Source: Streptomyces chartreusis NRRL 3882 (GTDB lineage Bacteria > Actinomycetota > Actinomycetes > Streptomycetales > Streptomycetaceae). Taken from it: a DNA stretch of 64,000 nt. Numbering within the stretch: the first letter of the stretch is position 1; the number at the start of each line of letters is the position of its first letter. The translations under genes were made by a program, and so were the position numbers. Below are positions 25,798 to 32,788 of this stretch, piece after piece. The notes beneath the pieces were generated by a model. It was not told the DNA's origin, ran no database searches, and saw nothing but the letters and a program-made list of their open reading frames with translations. The stretch spans positions 6,638,001 through 6,702,000 of the forward strand of contig NZ_LT963352.1 of NCBI RefSeq assembly GCF_900236475.1, read 5' to 3'.

Positions 25798-26517
25798 ATG
25801 ACGGACCGTAAGGACGAACTCGCCGCGAATCTGGCGAAAGTGGAGCGGCGCATCGCCGACGCGTGCGCGGCCGCCGGTCGGGGGCGCGAAGAGGTGACCC
25901 TGATCGTGGTCACCAAGACCTACCCCGCGACCGATGTGCGGATCCTGGCGGAACTCGGCGTGCGGCACGTCGCCGAGAACCGTGATCAGGACGCGGCACC
26001 GAAGGCCGCCGCCTGTATGGATCTGCCCCTTACTTGGCATTTTGTCGGTCAACTCCAGACCAACAAAGTGCGATCCGTGGTCGGTTACGCGGACTTCGTG
26101 CAGTCCGTCGATCGTTCCAAGCTCGTCACAGCTCTGTCGAAGGAGGCTGTCCGCGCCGGACGGGAGCTGGGGTGTCTCATCCAGGTCGCACTCGACGCCG
26201 GTGAGAGCGAGCGGGGTGAGCGGGGAGGCGTCGCGCCCGCCGGAATCGAAGAGTTGGCCGACCTCGTCGCGCAGGCGCCGGGGCTGCGGCTCGGCGGACT
26301 GATGACCGTCGCGCCGCTGACCGGGGAGTACGCGGGACGCGAACAGGCGGCGTTCGGGCGGTTGATGGATTTGTCGACTGACCTGCGCCGGAGTCATCCG
26401 GCTGCCACCATGGTCTCGGCAGGGATGAGTGCGGACCTCGAACAGGCCGTGGCGGCCGGAGCGACACATGTGCGCGTCGGCAGCGCGGTACTCGGAGTCC
26501 GCCCCAGGCTCGGGTAA
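25798..26517 (+). CDS. PLP homeostasis protein YggS/YlmE
   Basis: This 239-residue single-domain fold-type III PLP-binding protein binds pyridoxal phosphate through Lys40 (VVTKTYP). Characteristic blocks are HFVGQLQTNKV (81-91) and MSADLEQAVAAGATHVRVGSA near the C-terminus. YggS homologues have no known enzymatic reaction and buffer PLP and amino acid metabolism. The gene sits between pgeF and sepF, as ylmE does in the Gram-positive division cluster. The ATG lies 6 nt after the pgeF stop. Confidence 0.94.
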   Translation: MTDRKDELAANLAKVERRIADACAAAGRGREEVTLIVVTKTYPATDVRILAELGVRHVAENRDQDAAPKAAACMDLPLTWHFVGQLQTNKVRSVVGYADFVQSVDRSKLVTALSKEAVRAGRELGCLIQVALDAGESERGERGGVAPAGIEELADLVAQAPGLRLGGLMTVAPLTGEYAGREQAAFGRLMDLSTDLRRSHPAATMVSAGMSADLEQAVAAGATHVRVGSAVLGVRPRLG

Positions 26518-26646
26518 CGTCGCCAGGAAGTCGGACCACAGCAGAAAATATGGTCATTGCCGCCGATAGGCGGATTCAAGGACCTCGTGGATCGCGGGCA
26601 CTTGGCAGTCGTCAGCCGATCCACCACAGAGCGGAGGACTCAGAGC

Positions 26647-27288
26647 ATGGCCGGCGCGATGCGCAAGATGGCGGTCTACCTCGGCCTCGTGGAGGACGAT
26701 GGGTACGACGGCCGCGGATTCGACCCCGACGACGACTTCGAACCCGAACTGGACCCGGAGCCCGAGCGGGACCACCGACGGCACGAGCCGTCCCACCAGC
26801 CGCACGGCTCACATCAGCCCCAAAGGGACGAAGAGGTACGAGTCGTACAGCCGTCCGCACCTCGTGAACCGGCCGCCCGTTCCGCTTCGCTACCCGCGGA
26901 ATCCGGCCGCCCGGCGCGCATCGCGCCCGTGGCATCCATCACACAAGAACGCGCAAGTCTGGAGAAGAACGCACCGGTGATCATGCCCAAGGTCGTGTCC
27001 GAACGAGAGCCTTACCGGATCACCACGCTCCACCCACGGACCTACAACGAGGCCCGTACCATCGGGGAACACTTCCGTGAAGGCACTCCGGTGATCATGA
27101 ATCTGACTGAGATGGACGACACAGATGCGAAGCGACTTGTCGACTTTGCGGCCGGTTTGGTGTTTGGTCTTCACGGCAGTATCGAGCGGGTGACGCAGAA
27201 GGTGTTCCTGTTGTCGCCTGCTAACGTCGATGTCACGGCGGAGGACAAGGCCCGCATCGCAGAGGGCGGGTTCTTCAACCAGAGCTGA
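26647..27288 (+). CDS. sepF: FtsZ-membrane anchor SepF
   Basis: This 213-residue protein has an N-terminal amphipathic helix (MAGAMRKMAVYLGL) for membrane binding. A long acidic, His/Pro-rich linker follows (about 20-95), then the globular SepF domain (about 112-205, containing GTPVIMNLTEMDD and FAAGLVFGLHG). SepF binds the FtsZ C-terminal peptide and replaces FtsA in actinobacteria. I chose ATG 26647 because GGAGG at 26633-26637 has correct spacing and it gives the amphipathic start; an in-frame ATG at 26557 does not. Confidence 0.96.
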   Translation: MAGAMRKMAVYLGLVEDDGYDGRGFDPDDDFEPELDPEPERDHRRHEPSHQPHGSHQPQRDEEVRVVQPSAPREPAARSASLPAESGRPARIAPVASITQERASLEKNAPVIMPKVVSEREPYRITTLHPRTYNEARTIGEHFREGTPVIMNLTEMDDTDAKRLVDFAAGLVFGLHGSIERVTQKVFLLSPANVDVTAEDKARIAEGGFFNQS

Positions 27289-27347
27289 GACGTAACACCG
27301 GAAGCAGCAGTAACAGCAGGGCACAGGGGAGAGGGAAGCAACAGGTC

Positions 27348-27632
27348 ATGAGCGTGGTTTTGGATGTCGTCTACATCGCGCTGATGTGCTTCCTCATCGT
27401 GCTCATCTTCCGGTTGGTCATGGACTACGTCTTCCAGTTCGCCCGCTCATGGCAACCAGGCAAGGCGATGGTGGTCGTTCTGGAGGCCACCTACACTGTC
27501 ACGGATCCACCGCTCAAGCTTCTGCGGCGGTTCATTCCGCCGCTGCGTCTCGGGGGCGTGGCGCTCGACCTGTCCTTCTTCGTGCTGATGATCATCGTCT
27601 ACATCCTGATCTCGATCGTGAGCCGGCTGTGA
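27348..27632 (+). CDS. YggT/YlmG family membrane protein
   Basis: This 94-residue protein has two hydrophobic helices (about residues 3-27 and 66-90) joined by a basic loop containing the family's PLKLLRRFIPPLRLGG segment. YlmG homologues lie between sepF and divIVA in Gram-positives. They are linked to septum placement and, in plastids, nucleoid distribution. The gap from sepF is 59 nt and contains AGGGGAGAGGG as ribosome binding site. Precise role unknown. Confidence 0.93.
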   Translation: MSVVLDVVYIALMCFLIVLIFRLVMDYVFQFARSWQPGKAMVVVLEATYTVTDPPLKLLRRFIPPLRLGGVALDLSFFVLMIIVYILISIVSRL

Positions 27633-27685
27633 GCGATGTGAACTACGGTCTTGCCGAATGCCGACGACTACGTTGAGGTGAAGAG

Positions 27686-28810
27686 ATGCCGTTGACCCCC
27701 GAGGACGTGCGGAACAAGCAGTTCACGACCGTCCGCCTCCGAGAAGGCTATGACGAGGACGAGGTCGATGCCTTCCTCGACGAGGTCGAAGCCGAACTGA
27801 CCCGCCTGCTCCGCGAGAACGAGGACCTGCGCGCCAAACTGGCCGCGGCCACGCGCGCTGCTGCCCAGAACCAGCAGAACATGCGCAAGCCTCCGGAGCA
27901 GCAGGATCAGCAGCAACAGCAGCAGCAGGGCATGCGCGGTCCTGGTGGTCCCGTACCCGCCGGCATATCGGGCCCGCCGCAGCAGCAGATGGGTGGCCCC
28001 ATGGGTGGTCCGCCCCAGCTGCCGAGCGGTGCCCCGCAGCTGCCCGCCGGTCCCGGCGGTCAGGGTGGTCCCCAGGGTCCTGGCGGTCCCGGCCCCATGG
28101 GCCAGGGTCCCGGTCCGATGGGTCAGCCCCCGATGCAGCAGCAGATGGGTGGTCCGATGGGCGGCCCCATGGGCGGTCCGATGGGCGGCCCCGGTCAAGG
28201 AGGCCCCGGTGGCGACAGCGCCGCCCGTGTCCTCTCGCTGGCCCAGCAGACCGCCGACCAGGCGATCGCCGAGGCCCGGTCCGAAGCCAACAAGATCGTC
28301 GGCGAGGCGCGTTCGCGTGCCGAGGGTCTGGAGCGTGACGCCCGTGCCAAGGCCGACGCCCTGGAGCGGGACGCGCAGGAGAAGCACCGCGTCGCGATGG
28401 GCTCCCTGGAGTCCGCCCGCGCGACGCTGGAGCGCAAGGTCGAGGACCTGCGCGGCTTCGAGCGCGAGTACCGCACGCGCCTGAAGTCGTACCTGGAGTC
28501 GCAGCTGCGTCAGCTGGAGACCCAGTCGGACGACTCGCTGGCCCCGCCGCGCACCCCGGCGACCGCGTCCCTCCCGCCGTCCCCGGCGCCTTCCATGGCA
28601 CCGGCCGGCGCGAGCGCCCCGTCGTACGGCGGTGGCAACCAGACGATGGGCGGCGCTCCCTCGCCGTCCGGTCCGTCCTACGGCGGTCAGCAGCAGATGT
28701 CTCCGGCGATGACCCAGCCGATGGCGCCGGTGCGTCCGCAGGGCCCGTCGCCGATGGGTCAGGCGCCCTCGCCCATGCGGGGCTTCCTGATCGACGAGGA
28801 TGACAACTGA
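27686..28810 (+). CDS. divIVA: Polar growth determinant DivIVA (Wag31)
   Basis: This 374-residue DivIVA has the conserved N-terminal membrane-curvature domain (LTPEDVRNKQF...DEDEVDAFLDEVE) and a first coiled coil (about 28-65). A long low-complexity linker rich in Gln, Gly, Pro and Met contains repeated MGGP units (about 85-180). The second coiled coil spans about 185-275, and a Pro/Ser/Gly tail ends in LIDEDDN. In Streptomyces it is essential, marks hyphal tips and branch sites, and recruits the apical wall-synthesis machinery. The long Q/P/G linker is typical of the genus. It is last gene of the cluster, before a strong terminator. Confidence 0.97.
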   Translation: MPLTPEDVRNKQFTTVRLREGYDEDEVDAFLDEVEAELTRLLRENEDLRAKLAAATRAAAQNQQNMRKPPEQQDQQQQQQQGMRGPGGPVPAGISGPPQQQMGGPMGGPPQLPSGAPQLPAGPGGQGGPQGPGGPGPMGQGPGPMGQPPMQQQMGGPMGGPMGGPMGGPGQGGPGGDSAARVLSLAQQTADQAIAEARSEANKIVGEARSRAEGLERDARAKADALERDAQEKHRVAMGSLESARATLERKVEDLRGFEREYRTRLKSYLESQLRQLETQSDDSLAPPRTPATASLPPSPAPSMAPAGASAPSYGGGNQTMGGAPSPSGPSYGGQQQMSPAMTQPMAPVRPQGPSPMGQAPSPMRGFLIDEDDN

Positions 28811-28854
28811 CGGCCTGATGGCCAGTAGTACGGCGTAGACGTCGGCAGCGTTCA

Positions 28855-28893
28855 GGGCGGGGCCCCGGGTTGAACCCGGGGCCCCGCCCTTTT
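28855..28893 (+). terminator. Intrinsic terminator of the dcw cluster
   Basis: A perfect 16-bp stem (GGGCGGGGCCCCGGGT and its complement) with a 3-nt loop, TGA, is followed by TTTT at 28890-28893. It is 45 nt after the divIVA stop and has the classical rho-independent form. Confidence 0.92.
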
Positions 28894-28940
28894 GCCGCAC
28901 GCGTCGGCCCTTTGCGACATCCGTTCGTGCGTACGCAACG

Positions 28941-28987
28941 CCGAAGGCCCGGACCCGCCAAGATCTTTGGCGGGTCCGGGCCTTCGG
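28941..28987 (-). terminator. Terminator hairpin of ileS
   Basis: A perfect 21-bp inverted repeat (28941-28961 with 28967-28987) surrounds a 5-nt loop, GATCT. It is 22 nt beyond the ileS stop. There is no T-run on the minus strand. Together with the divIVA terminator it insulates the two convergent units. Confidence 0.88.
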
Positions 28988-29009
28988 TCTGTGGCCTACG
29001 CCCTGTGGG

Positions 29010-32000
29010 TTACGCCTTGCGCAGGCGGAACGCCAGCGTCAGGGCCTCGTCCGTGAACGGGTTGCCGTAGCTGTCGTCCGCGTCGCCCTGCGCGAAGTCC
29101 GTCGCCAGGACCTCGTCGGCGATCAGGCCGGCGTGGTCGGTGAGGGCCGCGACCGTCGCCGGGTCCGTGGCGGTCCAGCGCAGTGCGATGCGGTCGGCCA
29201 CGTCGAGGCCGCTGTTCTTGCGGGCCTCCTGGATCAGGCGGATCGCGTCACGGGCCAGCCCCGCACGGCGGAGCTCCTCCGTGATCTCCAGGTCCAGGGC
29301 GACCGTCGCGCCCGCGTCGGACGCCACCGACCAGCCCTCGCGCGGCGTCTCCGTGATGATCACCTCGTCGGGAGCCAGCGTGATGGTCTCGCCGTCGACC
29401 TCCACCGACGCCGTGCCCTCGCGCAGGGCCAGGGACAGCGCGGCCGCGTCCGCGTTCGCGACGGCCCTGGCCACGTCCTGGACCCGCTTGCCGAACCGCT
29501 TGCCGAGCGCGCGGAAGTTGGCCTTCGCGGTGGTGTCCACCAGGGAGCCGCCGACCTCGCTCAGCGTCGCGAGGGACTCGACGTTCAGCTCCTCGGTGAT
29601 CTGCGCGCGCAGTTCCGAGTCCAGCGTGTCGAAGCCCGTCGCCGCGATCAGGGCGCGGGACAGCGGCTGACGGGTCTTGACGCCCGACTCCGCGCGCGTG
29701 GCACGGCCCAGCTCCACGAGCCGGCGCACCAGCACCATCTGCTTCGACAGCTCCGGGTCGATGGCGGTGAGGTCCGCCTCGGGCCAGGCCGACAGGTGGA
29801 CCGACTCCGGGGCCCCCGGGGTGACCGGAACGATCAGGTCCTGCCACACCCGCTCGGTGATGAACGGGGTCAGCGGGGCCATCAGCTGTGTCACCGTCTG
29901 GACGACCTCGTGCAGCGTGCGCAGCGCCGCCTTGTCGCCCTGCCAGAAGCGGCGGCGGGAGCGGCGCACGTACCAGTTCGACAGGTCGTCGACGAACGCG
30001 GACAGCAGCTTGCCGGCGCGCTGGGTGTCGTAGGCGTCCAGCGCCTGGGTGACCTGGTCGGTGAGCGCGTGCAGTTCGGACAGCAGCCAGCGGTCCAGGA
30101 CCGGGCGCTCGGCCGGCGCCGGGTCGGCCTCCGACGGGGCCCAGCCCGTCGTACGGGCGTACAGGGCCTGGAAGGCGACCGTGTTCCAGTACGTCAGCAG
30201 CGTCTTGCGGACGACCTCCTGGATCGTGCCGTGACCCACGCGGCGGGCCGCCCACGGGGAGCCGCCGGCCGCCATGAACCAGCGGACCGCGTCGGCGCCG
30301 TGCCGGTCCATGAGCGGGATCGGCTCCAGGGTGTTGCCCAGGTGCTTGGACATCTTGCGGCCGTCCTCGGCGAGGATGTGGCCGAGGCAGACCACGTTCT
30401 CGTACGACGACTTGTCGAAGACCAGCGTGCCGACCGCCATCAGCGTGTAGAACCAGCCGCGGGTCTGGTCGATGGCCTCGCAGATGAACTGCGCCGGGTA
30501 ACGGGACTCGAAGATCTCCTTGTTCCTGTACGGGTAGCCCCACTGCGCGAACGGCATCGAACCCGAGTCGTACCAGGCGTCGATGACCTCGGGCACGCGC
30601 GTGGCCGTCTCGCCGCAGCCGTCCTGCGGGCAGGCGAAGGTGACCTCGTCGATGAACGGGCGGTGCGGGTCCAGGCCCGACTGGTCGGTGCCGGTCAGCT
30701 CGGTCAGCTCCGTGAGGGAGCCGACGCAGGTGAGGTGGTCGTCCTCGCAGCGCCAGATCGGCAGCGGGGTGCCCCAGTAGCGGTTGCGGGACAGCGCCCA
30801 GTCGATGTTGTTGTTCAGCCAGTCGCCGTACCGGCCGTTCTTGACCGTGTCCGGGAACCAGTTGGTGTTCTCGTTCTCCGCGAGGAGGCGGTCCTTGACC
30901 GCGGTGGTGCGGATGTACCAGGAGGGCTGCGCGTAGTAGAGAAGCGCGGTGTGGCAGCGCCAGCAGTGCGGGTAGCTGTGCTCGTACGGGATGTGCTTGA
31001 AGAGCAGGCCGCGCTGCTGGAGGTCCTCGGTGAGCTTTTCGTCCGCCTTCTTGAAGAAGACGCCGCCGACGAGGGGGACGCCCTCCTCGAACGTGCCGTC
31101 CGCGCGGACCGGGTTCACGACCGGCAGGCCGTACGCGCGGCAGACCTTCAGGTCGTCCTCACCGAAGGCGGGGGACTGGTGGACCAGACCCGTACCGTCC
31201 TCGGTCGTGACGTACTCGGCGTTCACGACGTAGTGCGTGCCGCCCTCGGTCTCCGGGAACTCGACGAGCTCGAACGGGCGCTGGTACGCCCAGCGCTCCA
31301 TCTCGGCGCCCGTGAAGGTCCGGCCGGTGGTCTCCCAGCCCTCGCCGAGGGCCTTGGCGACGAGCGGCTCGGCGACGACCAGCTTCTCCTCGCCGTTTGT
31401 CGCCACGACGTAGGTCACCTCGGGGTGCGCGGCGACCGCGGTGTTGGAGACCAGGGTCCAGGGCGTGGTCGTCCACACCAGGAGCGCGGCCTCGCCGGCC
31501 AGCGGGCCGGAGGTCAGCGGGAAGCGGACGAAGACCGACGGGTCGACGACCGTCTCGTAACCCTGCGCCAGCTCGTGGTCCGACAGGCCCGTGCCGCAGC
31601 GGGGGCACCAGGGGGCGACGCGGTGGTCCTGGACCAGCAGGCCCTTGTTGAAGATCTCCTTGAGCGACCACCAGACCGACTCGATGTAGTCGGGGTCCAT
31701 GGTGCGGTAGGGGGCGTTGAGGTCGGTCCAGAACCCCATGCGCCTCGTGAGTTCTTCGAAGGCGTCCGTGTGCCGGGTCACCGACTCGCGGCACTTCGCG
31801 TTGAACTCCGCGATGCCGTACGCCTCGATGTCCTGCTTGCCGGAGAAGCCGAGCTCCTTCTCCACGGTCAGCTCCACCGGGAGGCCGTGGCAGTCCCAGC
31901 CGGCCTTGCGGGCCACGTGGTAGCCGCGCATGGTGCGGAAGCGGGGGAAGACGTCCTTGAAGACGCGGGCCTCGATGTGGTGGGCACCGGGCATGCCGTT

Positions 32001-32162
32001 GGCGGTGGGCGGACCCTCGTAGTACACCCACTCCGGGCGGCCCTCGGACTGTTCCAGGCTCTTGGCGAAGATCTTCTGCTCGCGCCAGAAGTCGAGCACG
32101 GCGTGCTCGAGGGCGGGCAGGTCGACCTGGGCGGGCACCTGGCGGTACGTCGGCGATGTCAT
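29010..32162 (-). CDS. ileS: Isoleucyl-tRNA synthetase (eukaryote-like, type 2)
   Basis: This 1050-residue class I synthetase charges tRNA-Ile. The HIGH-like motif reads PGAHH (about residues 58-62 within GPPTANGMPGAHH). AGWDCHGLPVE follows, the editing (CP1) domain occupies about 200-400, and the KMSKS loop is RKMSKHLGN near residue 602. The HIGH/KMSKH variants and overall length fit the eukaryote-like IleRS2 class, whose members are generally less sensitive to mupirocin. The ATG has GGAGG about 9 nt upstream, held in a hairpin of the T-box leader. A long open frame on the opposite strand is a codon-bias shadow. Confidence 0.97.
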   Translation of the reverse strand: MTSPTYRQVPAQVDLPALEHAVLDFWREQKIFAKSLEQSEGRPEWVYYEGPPTANGMPGAHHIEARVFKDVFPRFRTMRGYHVARKAGWDCHGLPVELTVEKELGFSGKQDIEAYGIAEFNAKCRESVTRHTDAFEELTRRMGFWTDLNAPYRTMDPDYIESVWWSLKEIFNKGLLVQDHRVAPWCPRCGTGLSDHELAQGYETVVDPSVFVRFPLTSGPLAGEAALLVWTTTPWTLVSNTAVAAHPEVTYVVATNGEEKLVVAEPLVAKALGEGWETTGRTFTGAEMERWAYQRPFELVEFPETEGGTHYVVNAEYVTTEDGTGLVHQSPAFGEDDLKVCRAYGLPVVNPVRADGTFEEGVPLVGGVFFKKADEKLTEDLQQRGLLFKHIPYEHSYPHCWRCHTALLYYAQPSWYIRTTAVKDRLLAENENTNWFPDTVKNGRYGDWLNNNIDWALSRNRYWGTPLPIWRCEDDHLTCVGSLTELTELTGTDQSGLDPHRPFIDEVTFACPQDGCGETATRVPEVIDAWYDSGSMPFAQWGYPYRNKEIFESRYPAQFICEAIDQTRGWFYTLMAVGTLVFDKSSYENVVCLGHILAEDGRKMSKHLGNTLEPIPLMDRHGADAVRWFMAAGGSPWAARRVGHGTIQEVVRKTLLTYWNTVAFQALYARTTGWAPSEADPAPAERPVLDRWLLSELHALTDQVTQALDAYDTQRAGKLLSAFVDDLSNWYVRRSRRRFWQGDKAALRTLHEVVQTVTQLMAPLTPFITERVWQDLIVPVTPGAPESVHLSAWPEADLTAIDPELSKQMVLVRRLVELGRATRAESGVKTRQPLSRALIAATGFDTLDSELRAQITEELNVESLATLSEVGGSLVDTTAKANFRALGKRFGKRVQDVARAVANADAAALSLALREGTASVEVDGETITLAPDEVIITETPREGWSVASDAGATVALDLEITEELRRAGLARDAIRLIQEARKNSGLDVADRIALRWTATDPATVAALTDHAGLIADEVLATDFAQGDADDSYGNPFTDEALTLAFRLRKA

Positions 32163-32410
32163 CAGCGGGCTTCCTCCGGCGGACTTGCTGCCTTCCGTCC
32201 GGAGGGACGAGAGCTACGTCTGTGCCTGCGCCGCCTTCGGCGCGCTCCCGCGGTACCACCCTCCTTGGCCCTCCGGCGCGGGGTGTGCGTCGGTGAGCCC
32301 CCTCATTGGGGTCGCGATGCCGGTTCTACTGGCCACTGCGCTCGGCGGCGGTTTTCTTCCGGCGGCTCCGGGGTGATCTTCACGTCGCGCTCGCCCCCGG
32401 GCTCCCACCG
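32163..32410 (-). promoter_or_regulatory. T-box riboswitch in the ileS leader
   Basis: On the minus strand the canonical T-box AGGGTGGTACCGCGG lies at 32262-32248. Further upstream is a compact stem-I-like hairpin (GGGG...CCCC, about 32400-32369) holding GTGAAGATCACC. Its ATC (32377-32375) is the likely isoleucine specifier codon. Near the gene, CCTCCGG (32205-32199) can pair with CCGGAGG (32179-32173), hiding the ileS ribosome binding site. This is the layout of actinobacterial translational T-boxes with ultrashort stem I: uncharged tRNA-Ile would favour the antisequestrator and free the ribosome binding site. A possible promoter -10, TACACT, lies at 32480-32475. Confidence 0.9.
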
Positions 32411-32788
32411 TCCCCGGGTCGCTCTGGGCTGCGTACGCCGCTACTCGTCCCCATCCACGCTTTTCGCTCCGCCCAGTGTACGGCGCCGCGCGGACAGCGG
32501 CCGACCGCTTTTCCGGGGCGGTCGGGGTCAGAGGGGCCTACGGGACGTCGGCAGAGGTGACGTATGGGTTTGATGACCCGAATGGCGAGGTATGGGTGTT
32601 CGGATCCTGGGACGTCCGGCTCGGCGGATTACCGGGCGGGGAGCTGGGCACAACGGATGCAGGTTCGCCGCGCGGGTGCGCGAGGCGGGCGAATCGGGCG
32701 GTGTGCCCCGTTGCCGCGGGACTCAAGTCGATTTATCGTCCCAGCACGATTCGCGAGCAAGATCACAATATGTGAAGGGGCCGCGGCC
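32411..32788. other. Divergent promoter region between ileS and the DksA-like gene
   Basis: This non-coding DNA carries, on the minus strand, the start of the ileS leader (possible -10 TACACT at 32480-32475). Toward the right it carries the control region of the histone-like gene. It is locally less GC-rich at 32555-32625 and 32730-32775. A palindrome at 32763-32775 is listed separately. An in-frame ATG at 32564 with a weak AGAGG could extend the next protein by 75 residues; I consider that unlikely. Confidence 0.5.
32763..32775. promoter_or_regulatory. Palindrome TCACAATATGTGA upstream of the DksA-like gene
   Basis: The 13-nt sequence has perfect 5-nt arms, TCACA and TGTGA, around ATA. It ends 13 nt before the ATG and overlaps the ribosome binding site GAAGGGG. 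It may be a repressor operator at an AT-rich -10-like site (CACAAT). The binding protein is unknown. Confidence 0.4.

Noticed and set aside
29133..32573. 1146-codon open frame on the plus strand opposite ileS
   Set aside because: It has no domain signature and mirrors ileS codon bias; long antisense frames are expected at this GC content. ileS and its T-box explain the region.
32564..32788. 75-residue N-terminal extension of the DksA-like protein
   Set aside because: The upstream ATG has a weaker ribosome binding site, and the extension differs in composition from the repeat tail; ATG 32789 has GAAGGGG at good spacing.
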